In this document: positions 24,849-37,084 of the stretch, piece by piece
Numbering within the stretch: position 1 is the stretch's first letter
Layout of the letters: each line of letters starts with the position of its first letter
Source: Prochilodus magdalenae
Taxonomy: Eukaryota; Chordata; Actinopteri; Characiformes; Prochilodontidae
NCBI GenBank assembly: GCA_024036415.1
Contig: JAMWET010003919.1
Coordinates: forward strand, 124,001 to 188,000
DNA: 64,000 nt
Direction: 5' to 3'
The notes under the pieces: model-generated
What the model saw: only the letters and a program-made list of their open reading frames with translations
The model's database searches: none
What the model was told of the DNA's origin: nothing
Made by a program: the position numbers and the translations under genes

Positions 24849-25531
24849 TTACAAGAAAAGCTTCCATATGATTGTGCATGGTAATTGACCATATGCTATA
24901 GATGCTATTCCTTAATAAACTGCTTTGGGTGAAGCAGGTTTGCTAAATTATAATTTAAGTTTGTACAGAGCCGACAGAACGACTACATATAACGTCTTGA
25001 ACTAGCACTTAGCTGAGCAATCATTTGACAAACTTTGAGGGAGTTGACTCTGCATTTGTTCCCTGCTGCTCAATCTCATTACTTTGCAGTAAAACTCTTG
25101 CAGGTTAAGCTATGCTGAGATTAAGCAATAGGCCTTGCCCCTAATTCCAAAGCTGCAGGTGATCTGCCAATTTTGACACTTCCCAATAATTATGTCCACA
25201 TTTAAGTTGTTTGGCAACAGGCCTCACGTTGGAGTAGGTGATATAAGGTTTCTTGCGCAATTAGGCCAATTATCATTAGAGCTCATTGAGCAGGCTGTTG
25301 CCAAAGGGAGTGTCTCCGGCTTTAACCACTTGAAAACAATATGCTCAGAGTATGATGTATTGAGCTTTTTGCACAAGCTTAATGCATAAATATGACACAT
25401 ACAAAATAAAAAATAAATGCAAGCCTAAAAAATTGGCATGCAAGTCTAAAAATGATATCTATGCACTCTCATACTCTTGAATTAGTTCAAAAGTCATATT
25501 GTGCACCAAACCAACTCTGTGGAAGGGGATG

Positions 25532-25554
25532 TTTTTTTTTTTTTTGTTTTTTTT
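25532..25554. repeat. Poly-T tract
   Basis: T run interrupted by a single G. Confidence 0.85.
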
Positions 25555-25599
25555 TACAGATATAATGTATGCTATTTGGGTGGCTATTGAGTTTTATTG

Positions 25600-25735
25600 T
25601 TTGTTAGCAATGTTAGCCTTGTAGCTCCAATTCTAAATTAAAGTAGAAAAGTCTGAACCCCCAACATGTCTTGACTGATTGACAACATTTGGGGAAAGTG
25701 GAAAAGTAAAATAAAATGAATTTCATTTATCACCA
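25600..25735. repeat. Interspersed repeat, copy 2 (partner at 15.29 kb)
   Basis: See the 15291-15450 entry. This copy carries an extra segment between 'taaagtag' and 'acatttgggg'. Confidence 0.55.
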
Positions 25736-25848
25736 GCATTTCTTTAAAACCAGGCTTAAATTAGCAGTAGTACCTTAAAATCTGGTTGTTGACTCATTAC
25801 TCATTAAACTGCAGATTTATCAAGTTCCTCATCAAGTTCTTCAACTTG

Positions 25849-25959
<111 letters not shown>

Positions 25960-27701
25960 TGTTAACTGTTATGACAAATTATTTGTAAATAAGTGTAAAG
26001 GTTTGAAGCTAGGCTGCACATTCAGGTCCTACAAGAATAAGGGATTCTGTAGACATTTAAAATGCTGTGTGCTGCCACTGTTTCCTAGTTTGGGAGCCCT
26101 CCTCAGCACCTGTAGACCTCTGGAGGATCTCATGATGCACGTCTTGGCATTTCGCTTTTCAGACAGAGTAGGCCTGGATGGGCACGAAAATGCCAACGAT
26201 GGTGTGTGTGTGTGTGCCAGCTGCCAACGTGTCAGAGTCCAGTCTAAGAAAGACCGACAGGCTAACCTGTCCTTCTCCCACTCCGTTAAGCAAAGAAGCA
26301 CTTGTCATTCTTCAGCATGCTGCCAAGTTGGCAGGAGTTGCATATTTGAAAAGAGCCTCCCTAAGAGAGAACGGCAGACAGAGTCGATGCAGGTGCCACA
26401 GGGTAGGCCAGAGCAGATCCAGGGATTTATGGATCATAGTGAAAATGCTTAGCATTGGAGTCAGAGGTATGGATATACTACATCTGCCTATATGTTTAGG
26501 CTGTACTAGATCTTGTACTAGTTCTCAAAGCTATGAATGGCCATTCTGTAGCCCCCAGGATGTTGATCTATTTATGAAACAACATGCAAACACAGAACTG
26601 CAGATACTGGACCACTGCAAAACCTGATATATTTAAGAAAAAGTGCAAAGAATAATAATAATAATAATAATAATAATACAATGTTATTATATAAATATTA
26701 TAATATAAATATTATTATTATATTCCAGGGCACTCACCCCTTCAGTTTGGTAGGTTGGTGGCAATGCTAGAGTTCTGTACTATCTATAGTGGAAAGACAG
26801 CTATGCTCATGATGCACACCACTGTAGACAGGTGTCATTTCAGCTAGAGCACCTACACTTCTCAGTTATCTCAACAATGTCCTCGCTAGCAACATATTAA
26901 AAAAAAATGTCTCAAAGATAATCTGAACACTTTTTGGTAGAACTGGTTTGATTGGATAAAGGAAGTCACACTAGAAGCAATTTAAACTCCATAAGAAGTG
27001 CTAATTTAGTCAGGCTCCAAATAATCCAATAACATAGGACCTACCGCTAATTGCTTGCGAGTTGCACAGGGCTTTAGAAGCAGAGCAAAATAGAGGCGTC
27101 AACAGCCTCAGGACAAAAGAGGAAGAGCAAGTTCAGCTTTAGTATTGAAGAGAAGGTAACATAAATAAAGGTCTCTTCCACTGGCAAAATATTTTATAGT
27201 CCAAAATTACATAGGCTGTGGAGACGTATATATATGACTAAGGCTTTCTCACATATGTACGTCTGCAGCCGATATAGTGCTGCTATGATGAAATAATATT
27301 ATTCTGTTGAATTGTTATTTTGCTGAAATAGTAATCGTTTATAGGTCCTCCGCTGGTAAATGTAAATGTTTGAGAACTGTCTATCGGTTTAGGTGCTAGG
27401 GCTGCTGCTAAGAATTATACTCATATATGTATATATATTCTATATATTCTGGACATGTGACAACAAACCATCATCAACCATTCATCATTGCTGGCAACAA
27501 TGTGCCATGGTAGTATCCGCATGACCTGCATGGCACGCAATATGTTGATATGACATCTCGCTTCCTGGACCTTTCAGAATGGAAAGCACAGGTCAACCTT
27601 ATATAGTCATTACAATGATAAGGCCCATACTTGTCTACGTCCCATACATGGTCAAGCATAAAGCCTAAGACATTTGCAGGTGTCATGACGTCAAACCTAT
27701 G

Positions 27702-27706
<5 letters not shown>
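25960..27706. other. Intergenic stretch; two overlapping open frames of unknown meaning
   Basis: Two frames of 149 codons overlap at 26003-26452 and 26178-26627 (+). Both run through a short TG tract and resemble no family I know, so I do not call a gene. The rest is AT-rich. Confidence 0.4.
26651..26678. repeat. (AAT)n microsatellite
   Basis: Nine AAT units, followed by an AT-rich 'attataatataaatatt' stretch that includes dyad symmetry. Confidence 0.93.

Positions 27707-27759
<53 letters not shown>
27707..27759. repeat. (TA)n microsatellite
   Basis: About 26 TA units. Self-complementary, so able to extrude as a cruciform. Confidence 0.96.
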
Positions 27760-27763
<4 letters not shown>

Positions 27764-28149
27764 TATATAAAAAATAAAATACCACATCAAATAACTATTT
27801 AAAACTTTAATTTATGCAATGTGGTTATAATGAAACTTTAAAATGCATGGTGGTATTTGCATTTTAATTTAATCTAATGCAACCTAATAAAAGACTATTT
27901 GTTAAAAGCTGTTTTTTATATGAAAATAAACCATGGCTTGGATACCGCAGCGGTGATATTCTAATGCTGTTTAGCTGGTGTAATTTCAATAAATGACCCA
28001 GTTTTTACTGCTTAGGCTAGCAACATTCTAATCAACCTGCCAACTGCTCTGGAAATGTTGGATATTCTAAAACTGAGGACATGTTAAGGCAACTCACCCC
28101 AGTGTCTTGCTGGCTGTATTTAGCTGTGGTACACTCAGTAGTGCTTTTA
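27760..28149. other. Intergenic stretch, no supported feature
   Basis: AT-rich sequence without recognisable features. Confidence 0.5.
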
Positions 28150-28258
28150 TCATAAAAGATAATTTGATAAAATTTGATATCAAATTATCTTTGATAATTA
28201 TCTTTTGATAATTTGATATAATTTTTAAATGATAAAAGATTCATTTATCATAAAACAG
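28150..28258. repeat. Nested AT-rich palindromes around GATAATTTGAT
   Basis: A perfect 12-bp stem (AGATAATTTGAT at 28157-28168 with ATCAAATTATCT at 28179-28190) is followed by further copies of 'gataat', 'ttatctttt' and 'gataaaagat' in both orientations up to 28258. The words 'atcataaaa' occur at both ends. The block can fold in several alternative ways. It may be a decayed foldback element or slippage product. Confidence 0.65.
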
Positions 28259-30079
28259 TCCTCTGAGAGGAAGCCACGATTCTTTAGCTTGGAGTTTTAC
28301 ATACTTGTCTTCCAGTGATTTGCCATTATAAGTGATATCACAAAACTGGAGTATCCAAGAATTAATGAACTGTGGGTAGATGACCGTTACTTTTAATGGG
28401 TCAATATCATGGGCACCATTTGCAAAAATGTTTAAGATGCAGAATGTACCATTTACTGGTTTATGCACTCCTAAGTGAAAACAAGTCAACACACCACCAG
28501 AGAGAACAAACATAACTATAGCATTTTTCTGATATCGGCGCACAAAATATCGGTGTACAATATCAATTCATTTCAATATGTTAAATTTAGGACTCTGCAG
28601 AAGATGTGTACACTCATGAAATCTACAAAATGTGCAGTTTAGGCTTTCACATATGACAGTTTGTATAGAGGTATTTAATATCTGCATTACAGATGGAAAG
28701 TTTAAATGGAAAGTAAGTTCCAAGCAAAGACAATCTGACAATATGATATTGATTGCTGCTGTTACACCACAAAAACAAATGCATTTACATTTATCTTTCT
28801 ATCCAGCCAGTTTGAATCCACTCATTCTCACTAAAGTTATAAGCATGTCACAAGCTTGGACTTTCAGGCTACTTTTAAATGAGGCACCATATAAGCCAGC
28901 CAGTAAGACTTAAGTTCATTTCCATATGTCCATCCTAAAGGCACAAAAACAACCTGTTTAATACTAAGAGAGACTGGATAAAGGTCAAAAAGAAAAAATA
29001 GAATATAGACAATGAAAACAATACAAGAAAAATATAGACTATAGGCCCCTTAAGGGACTGTACTGGTAGACTCATGCAACAACAGCAGAAATCTCTCTCG
29101 TTAGCAATGTCGCAGAGCCCTAGACAGTAAATCTGACTGGGGTCATTTGGGTCAAGTGTCATAGAGAGATGGAAAGAGAGAGAGGGAGAGAAGCAGAGAG
29201 AAGGCCTCCATATGTCAAACATGTCGGCCTGTGCCTTGGAGGCGACACTCATTTCTTTCCCTATTTATGTGACACGAGTTCACAGCCCTGAGGGAGCTTC
29301 ATAAATTGGAGCTCACCAGAGACTGTATTTCAATACCTGCCATTCCAAGGGATGTGCCATTTCTGGTGTTGCTGAAGTAGACGCTACAGGAGCCTATTAC
29401 ATTATCCGCCTCTCAAGGGTGAAGAGTTCGACAAAACAAGGTCGCCTTATCTCTCATTACCCAAAAAGTCAATTAACAGTAAATTGTGTGTGAAGCGGCA
29501 CTACAGACTAATCAAGAATTAAAAGCTTTACAGTCCTCATCATTATTGCAACATTGTACAGCCTGGAAACAGCTTAAACTGCATTGCGTTATTATGAGGT
29601 TAACGGGGGAAAAATGTGCAAATGGATATAAAATTGGTAATATGGCTAGTTCCCACACCTCAAACGTAGTCAATCAGTCAAGATGTTTGGGGTCTGAAAT
29701 GTTTAGTAGCTCACCTAGCTAGTTAACTTATTTGCACAGTTTGCATCATAGAAAAACTGTATGTGAATCATCACTGACATTCCTTAAACCACATGTAGTT
29801 GTTGAGTGGTTTCTGACACTGTATGTCATGCTGTTATCTGTCAAAATGAAGCACATGTAGCATAGCTAAAAAAAAATGTTTTATTTATTGGTGCCATGTC
29901 GCTAATTGGTTAATGGGATTACCCTTACTTTTACATTAGCCACTGAAAATGTACAAGTTCAATCTTTAAAACAGAGGCTACTTATGGTTTTAGCTAACCT
30001 TTGATCTATGTTTATAGAAAACAGTTATGTCAGAAGCTACTTAAAATAGGTTATTTAAATGTACTTCACTCAAATTAAT
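28259..30079. other. Intergenic stretch; candidate conserved block at 29.28-29.64 kb
   Basis: No gene is supported. 29280-29640 is repeat-free, with AGTCAATTAACAG at about 29468 and 'catcattattgcaac' at about 29539, and resembles conserved non-coding sequence by eye. A short GA-rich run lies near 29165-29200. Confidence 0.3.
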
Positions 30080-30457
30080 TTGAGGTAAGTGTGTGATGAT
30101 TTGGGTGTGCAGATTTCACTCCGAATGGCAGCGAATCATCTTTAATGACGGGTTTTTTTCTTGGTGGAGCCAACAAATCAGTGTGTGGAGGCACTGTGGT
30201 CAAAATGACCGGTTTGTTGTCATGTGTCACATGTCTGGAAGGCCTGGTGTTACTCCACCTCCACCCTACCGCAAAATCTGCAGGAACTGTGTGAGAAAAC
30301 TTAAGCTGCATGGGATGAAGAAGAGAGACACTACTTTTGTAAGTGTAGCTCAATAAATATTGACCATATAACAAATTTATCATCATGTATTGTTACGGGT
30401 AACCTTTATCTTATTTCCCAATAGCACCGCAATCCCACACTTCCTTCTGAGTGCAAC
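30080..30457 (+). mobile_element. Tc1-derived MITE, copy 1 (internally deleted)
   Basis: Copy of the same family as 34142-34560 and 54512-55018, here in the opposite orientation. The right end reads inward GTTGCACTCAGAAGG, matching the other copies' ends. The left end is not clear. The interior holds a truncated transposase gene with a large central deletion whose junction is the same as in the 34-kb copy. Non-autonomous. Confidence 0.7.
30117..30325 (+). pseudogene. Tc1-like transposase remnant, deleted and frameshifted
   Basis: The frame reads EWQRIIFNDGFF, corresponding to the 'EWQ.V.FSDESRF' motif around the second catalytic Asp of Tc1/mariner DDE transposases. Then come VWRHCGQNDRF and HMSGRPGV, matching the 'VWR..GERF ... 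H....PGV' segment. It then jumps to Pro-rich sequence and, in a shifted frame, NLQELCEKT-AAWDE, the C-terminal 'NL.EL...I..AWD.I' region. The central part with 'QDNA..H' and the last catalytic acidic residue is absent. The normal protein is about 340 residues. This remnant cannot be active. Confidence 0.75.
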
Positions 30458-31066
30458 TTTTAATTTGTAATTAAACATGAGCAGCTTGCTCAACAGCTTT
30501 CAGTCCGACACACCTAGCTTGCTCTGCCTCTCATACAGAACTAAAACCCAGCTTTTGTGTGACTTAAACCGGATGACAAAACTGATGAACAGGCCTGCAG
30601 ATGGATGAAGCAGCATATGTTCAACAATGTTCATGTGATAATTAACAAATGCATGGGCAACAGGCAGCTACAGACAGGTGCTAGCTTTTTGTTATGCTAG
30701 GTTAGCTTTAGCTTACTAAGTTTCTCTGTTGTGATGTGTTAAGTTTACTGGGGTCAATTACTAGGGCGCATCTGAGATACATCTGGCTCTTAGTCTTAAA
30801 AAAGCAGAAGTGTGATTATCGTGGCAGAGTGTATGACTCCATTAAGTTCTCTACTAAAACTCATATAGGAGACACATATGTGATAACTGAGGGTATTTTT
30901 CTCAGGAGAAATATGTGAGCAGCAGGAAACTTTAGCAAAAGTCTTATTTGTCTTGTCTTAACCAATAGTGTCTGTTGTCTGAGCCTCACTGTTGTTTAGG
31001 AGAAAACAAAAAGAGATAAAGAGATATTAAAGAGCTTTCTTGTTTGAGTTTTTTTTTATCTATGTG
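30458..31066. other. Intergenic stretch, no supported feature
   Basis: Nothing recognisable. Confidence 0.5.
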
Positions 31067-31084
31067 TGAGAGAGAGAAAGAGTT

Positions 31085-31132
<48 letters not shown>
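31067..31132. repeat. (GA)n microsatellite
   Basis: GA-rich block with pure (AG) from about 31089 to 31131. Confidence 0.96.
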
Positions 31133-31762
<630 letters not shown>

Positions 31763-32503
31763 AACTGATGAAGCACATTCTACTACTATTCCTACATCAA
31801 CACGGAGGGTCCACACAAATACTCACACCCACACACTTTCTGGACTTCATGTATTCAGATGATATTGTGTCATAGTGATGATACTGGGTGGATCAACACT
31901 GAAGTTTTCTTAAAGAGACACATGTGGTTCTTTATTTGCTTACATTCACTCCAATCACGTTATTTATTCCCTAATTCTGTTGAAGTGTCTAAAAAAACTC
32001 ATTGTAAGTTTTATCAGGTGTTTCTAGAATCTTAGTCTATTTCGTTCTTCAGTTTATTTTAAACTAAAAAATACAAAATACATATAGAAATAGAAATAAC
32101 TATACAGACAACATGAATACATTTATTCTTAGGACCAACTGAAGCAGCAACGTTGGCAGTACTGTTCCTTTAACAGCTACTGGAGAACAACAGGTCACCT
32201 GAGAGGCCTTTGGCCTGAAGCGAGAATGGGAGTTTTGATAAATCACACAGAAATGTGCTGATCCTGCAGAGAATCTGGAGGAAATCTATGAAGAGTTTCC
32301 TTCAGCTGTCGCGGGAGCTGGTGCAGGCCAGTAGGGCTGCAGGATGAATGATGATATTAGAATAATGGTGCAATAATAAGCCTCTGTGAGTAAAATAAAG
32401 CACCGCTGCTGAAAATTCACACAGGGACTTTGTGTACAGACACCCTTCCACTAAGTCATGCTTAGAGCTTATACACAAATACACACACTCATAACCCCAG
32501 CCC

Positions 32504-32506
<3 letters not shown>

Positions 32507-32533
<27 letters not shown>
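32507..32533. repeat. (CA)n microsatellite
   Basis: About 13 CA units. Confidence 0.95.
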
Positions 32534-32534
<1 letters not shown>

Positions 32535-32678
32535 GCTTTGTTTAGATTCAGAGCTTGTCTCCCATGTGGTTCAGCTTTCTGCGTGACGTCAAATGCCAAC
32601 GTTTTGGATTATGCGGTAGATCCTCTTTCGCTGTCTGAATGCATAATGGCAGCCAGCTATCAGAGGCTACAGACCTGC

Positions 32679-32716
32679 AGAGAGAGAGAGAGAAAGAGAG
32701 AGAAAGAGAGAGAGAG
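32679..32716. repeat. (GA)n microsatellite, interrupted
   Basis: GA units with two AAAG interruptions. Confidence 0.94.
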
Positions 32717-33465
32717 CAGTTTCTGATCACACATCAATGTCAGAGTTGTTTGTGTTCCTCTCATACATTTTCCAATTCTCTCCATCACACTCTCAGCATT
32801 CCAACATCTCTGCAGCCTTGAGGTTCGCACTCACACGCACTAATGAATCAGGCTCTTATACTGTTTTCTGGCTTATAAGTAAGATAGGCTATAAAGTGAT
32901 AGCTCCCATAGGTCTCCACAGTTTTATATGCACGTACGATTCACTGATTTACACCGGTGCACTGGCAGGAAGCTTTATGATGTGATTGCCTGGATCAAAG
33001 AAATTGTGCACCAGGTATGATTTGGGATGAACTCTTAATGCATAGTTTCTAACATCTTTGCATTATATTTAGAGGTGTTATAAATAATTCTATATTCAGA
33101 TTAATTTCCCCTCTCTAAACTGTTCCCAAGCACTCTTTCTCATCTCTAATTCTCATGTGGCCAAGTGTCGTTGCCAAGTCTCTGGCGAGTTCTAGGTGTG
33201 TCCTGGCAACAAATAGGGAATATGCAAGCTGCTGCTATAAAGTACAAAGGCAGCATACAGCGACTTGTTTGACTGCGGAGGCTTTTTCCTCTCCATCATC
33301 CTCAGATTCAACTCTGGCCCCGGCAGAACTGCACAGCATCATATTGTTCTGTATCACGTTAAATTGCTGTTAAACCAAATCATGTCATAACATGCTGCAT
33401 CGCAATAGGGGTAAATCATACTGTAGCAGCATTTTCTGCATAGATATATTTAAAGCGCCTGTAAA

Positions 33466-33547
33466 CACATTATAAAATATTGAGTTTTTGTATAATACAA
33501 AACATCTAAGTTTAGTATTATACAAAAACTCAATATTTTATAATGTG
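33466..33547. repeat. Perfect 33-bp inverted repeat with 16-nt loop
   Basis: Left arm 33466-33498 starts CACATTATAAAATATTG. Right arm 33515-33547 is its exact reverse complement, ending CAATATTTTATAATGTG. The loop is 33499-33514. The total of 82 bp is AT-rich and has no mismatch in either arm. It could be a minimal foldback MITE, a cruciform-forming site, or, if transcribed, a pre-miRNA-sized hairpin. No flanking target duplication is evident. Confidence 0.85.
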
Positions 33548-34141
33548 GTCATAAGGAAAACCCAATAAGGTTCAGAGTCTTTAAATAAAATGAAATATAG
33601 TGTTTATATGTTGAACATAGTAGTGCATACAGGAAGAACCTGGTGGTAGTTCCACTCAGTTGCTTGCTTAAATGATCATCCCTTTTACAAAAAGATCTTG
33701 GGCATACACTTTGCCAAGCAGCATCAGCACAATGGAAAGTCAAATACAGAAAGATCAGTCACGCAGCTTAACATTACTTGCATAACATGCAAATAGATGG
33801 ATAGCTAGGTAGCTTACTAAGTTAGCTTCAGCTCTCAAAGTTGCTCAGACTAGAAGAGAGGGCAGAGCCATGTTAGCCATGTTAGGAGCACCCATTTTAC
33901 AAAGCAAGGGGAGCAGTCTTGGTAAATTGCAGCAGACAGTTATTAGACTTCAGGATGGTATTCATAAGACATACTTTGTACATGTGTGTTGTGACCCAGA
34001 GGAACAAGATTAACTCTGAATTCGGTTTAAAGCACATCAGTATATATATTGCATCAGTCTCAGTGAGGAAGACGCACATGTTTAGTGTGTGTATCTATAT
34101 ATCTTGCTGCTGTCAGAACTAACTCTGTTGTCAAAAGAATA
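33548..34141. other. Intergenic stretch, no supported feature
   Basis: Nothing recognisable. Confidence 0.5.
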
Positions 34142-34560
34142 GTTGCACCCAGATGGAAGGATCGGACTGCAGTGCTCAGTATGGGGCTCAGGCTGCCATG
34201 TTTGCTAACACAACATGTTAGACGTCTCGGCATGGAGTTGTAGAGGTTCCTAATGATGTCCTGCGATAATTCATCCCATGCAGCTTGAATAGTCTTATAA
34301 AGTTCCAGCAGATTTGGGGCTAGGGGTGGAGGTGGAGGGACACCAGGCTTTCTGGATGTGTGGCACGTGATAACAAACTGTTCATCTTGCCACTGACCAC
34401 GAGCCCCCATACACGGATTTGTTGGTCATGTCCACCAAAACAAAAGTGGGACTCATTCTGAGTCACTCCATGGCAGTCTGGCACGGCAGCATTGCAGTCT
34501 GTGGTGACGTTGATGTGGTGTTATGGGCAGTCATCACAACGGTCTGTGTAGATGTAGCCC
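34142..34560 (-). mobile_element. Tc1-derived MITE, copy 2 (internally deleted)
   Basis: The left end GTTGCACCCAGATGGAAG follows a TA dinucleotide at 34140-34141, as Tc1/mariner insertions do. It matches the terminal repeats at 54512 and, inverted, at 30457. I do not see a matching right end near 34560, so this copy is truncated or decayed there. The interior is the best preserved of the three for transposase-like sequence. Confidence 0.7.
34205..34480 (-). pseudogene. Tc1-like transposase remnant, central deletion
   Basis: On the minus strand the frames give NESHFCF then QQIRVWG (equivalent of 'SDESRF ... RVWR'), then in a shifted frame CHTSRKPGV joined directly to PPPPPLAP, NLLELYKTIQAAWDEL and NLYNSMPRR. 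The last two are the conserved C-terminal 'NL.EL...I..AW..I ... SMPRR' of Tc1-like transposases. The span between 'PGV' and 'NLLEL', which in an intact enzyme carries the second Asp-Asn motif and the terminal catalytic acid, is missing. The copy cannot encode an active enzyme. Confidence 0.8.
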
Positions 34561-34714
34561 TACATCAAAAAGGTTACAGTTATCTGTTATTATTAGCATT
34601 TTCATTATTACTTTTGTGCGCTTACTTTGCATACATGCTAAATACAAAATGTCCATTTAACTTAACATTGCTATCAACCATCTCTCTCTGGATTAGACCT
34701 AAACTTTTGATTTC

Positions 34715-34720
<6 letters not shown>

Positions 34721-34802
<82 letters not shown>
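34721..34802. repeat. (CT)n microsatellite
   Basis: About 40 uninterrupted CT units. It explains the Ser-Leu and Arg-Glu open frames on the two strands. Confidence 0.98.
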
Positions 34803-34805
<3 letters not shown>

Positions 34806-34944
34806 ACACACTTTCTCTCTCCTTCTATCTCCTTATTTCGTATCACTTGCTAAGGAAAGTTCCTTTGATGCTGCTGAGAAGCTTGCTGGTCTCCTGACAG
34901 ACTGAGCGAGAGAAGAATGATCAAAGAGCAGATGGGCGATACAA

Positions 34945-34956
34945 ACACACACACAC

Positions 34957-35005
<49 letters not shown>

Positions 35006-35008
35006 CAC
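34945..35008. repeat. (CA)n microsatellite with two CG interruptions
   Basis: About 32 CA units with GC breaks near 34961 and 34999. Confidence 0.97.
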
Positions 35009-37084
35009 CCTAAAGTTCAGACTAGTCCACACTGCAGGTCTAGTCACTTTGCCTCTAAATTTAGAGTCATTTCTATTAGTTAATTCTATAAATTCTATTA
35101 TTAAGTTTCTGTCATTCCTAGGTGTGGATCTCGAACCCTCAGCAAGACTAAATCAAATATTGTGCAATGTGTGTGCGCGTGCACGGCTGCACATAGGCTT
35201 GTAATGACAGCATGAGGATATAGTATCGAGTGTAAAATAGATTCCGTGAGCGTCCAGTTCCTAAATCATCATCCATATTTATAGGAGAAAAGGTTGCCTC
35301 AGCTCTTCTGGAAACATTAGCATGCAGGCATAGATTCGATTACATTTTGATATGATCCAGGCCCTGCCTTTTAAAAATAGACAAAGTCAGCAATGTGCTA
35401 CATTCCTGGGCACATAATATGAATATGGTAACCGAATACAAGCTAACAGTAACAGTAGCACTAACTGCTAACAGAGCCGGCTGAACTCTCTGTGCCCTAA
35501 AGGGCTTTCAGGAGAACAGCTTTAGCTGCTTGAACAGAATATAATCAAGTTTACATACATTCCTCTACACATAGGCATTCTTCTTAAGGCAGCAGATGTT
35601 ACGACAGGCCTCCAGCATGTGCTGGACTTCTAGCTCAAAATAAGCACAGGAACAGAGTGGAATCTCTTAAGCTTCAAGTGCTTAAGAGAGTGGAATAATA
35701 CATGGCAATAAGTAATATCTAAATCCATAAAAACTAAAAACTGTAGAATAATAAATGAGGAATCGATACCACATGTGACCGAACTGTAGTGTTGTCCCAC
35801 AGAGTTATTAGTGCTGGCTGTGGACAGGTGGTGGTAACTGTTTGACACAGGGCCCAATTTAAAAAGACAAACTCATCAGAACTAAAGATAAGCTTATCTG
35901 TGTTTGAATAGACATTTACTCAGTGACATCATGCCAGTCTCAGCCTTTGCCCACTCATAAATGGAGTTCACGTGTAGACCAACATCTTGTCTGTATCATA
36001 CTTTCACACCAGTGACCCAACTGCCTCTAATCAGCAGCTACAGTTAGCACATCACATCACACTACGCCTGAGACAAAAGGCTTTGGTGGAGTAAGTATCT
36101 CTCGGTTAAGCTGTAATCCCAGCAGAGACGCTGCAGGGGAGAACACTATAATCTCCTCTGGTATATACAGCAAGGACATAACAGTATTAAAGGAGGTGCA
36201 TTTTACATACACACTTTCTTCTTTGTTAGAAACCGGGGTGGATTGCTGACCAGGCAATGTGCTATAACTGTTTATGAAATCATTTTTTCTTTTGGAGAAT
36301 TAACTAAAAATCAATTAAGAAAGGTCTTTGTTTACTTTACATTTCTTTACTGCTCTGATTAAAGAACACCTAAACTAGTATAAGCTGTTTACTGAAGTTA
36401 TTTTCAGATCCCCTGTGGGGCTAGAGGGCACCAAGGATGCTTTTACAGACCATGATTCATCACTAGCTAATCACATGTACCATCTTATTTTAGCCTCAAA
36501 TAACATGTTAATAAGTGATAAAAAATAGGTGACAATAAATTAGCACATGCTCTAAAGAGAACACATTTACAATTACATTTACATTTAAATACATGATAAA
36601 CAGTTAAAATGAGCAAAAAGAAAGCAACAATAATATGAAACATTTTCAGTTTCAGTTTAAGTTCAGTTCTCCATTTGCTTAGGTAACACACTGGGCTAAA
36701 AAAAAAAAAAACATAAAATATTAAATGTACTGATTTGTGAAGATGTGTGTCCTTTATCAGGTATGTGTTAAATCAGCAAAATATCATTTGGTCAGGAGCA
36801 CTTAAACTTGGCACGCAAACGTTATTAGGATATACAGCCAGGTTTCATTGGTTTATTGCTCATGGAGTAAACATCGCTGATGCTTTAGTTTTAATAATCT
36901 TATATATGGCACATTTTACTGTATGAGTCACCGGTCTTTTTGCTTTAATATTATTACTACTCTATTAAAGCAATAACTCACTGGACACTCACCTTCTGGA
37001 TGGTGTACAGGAATTCTGTAATTTTCAGTTTAGTTATATTCACTAGGAAAAGATGTTTGTATTTACGTGTATTACGAGTATTCA
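35009..37084. other. Intergenic stretch, no supported gene
   Basis: Contains 'ttacatttacattt' near 36573, which resembles the tail of the L2-like LINE in reverse but is too short to call, and a 12-15 bp poly-A at about 36699. Otherwise nothing. Confidence 0.45.

Larger units (their letters stand above)
24026..25599. other. Intergenic stretch with two candidate conserved blocks
   Basis: No gene is proven. 24180-24430 and 25010-25395 are repeat-free with dense homeodomain-like words (GTTAATTAGC at about 24357, AATAATTAT at about 25185, CAATTATCATTA at about 25267) and an E-box CAGGTG at 25156-25161. By composition they are the best-looking candidate enhancers in the window. A 65-codon open frame at 25192-25389 (+) lies in the second block; see findings. 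Confidence 0.3.
31763..33465. other. Intergenic stretch; candidate conserved patches at 32.54-32.65 and 33.15-33.31 kb
   Basis: No gene is supported. The two patches named lack simple repeats and look conserved by eye only. They flank CA and GA microsatellites listed separately. Confidence 0.3.

Noticed and set aside
26003..26627. Two overlapping 149-codon frames
   Set aside because: Both are open over the same DNA, cross a TG tract and show no motif. Overlap in two frames points to chance from base composition.
34419..34853. 144-codon plus-strand frame
   Set aside because: It combines antisense of a Tc1-derived remnant with the CT array.
36570..36590. 'ttacatttacattt', a possible reverse LINE tail
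   Set aside because: Simple AT-rich word with no adjoining LINE or SINE body.
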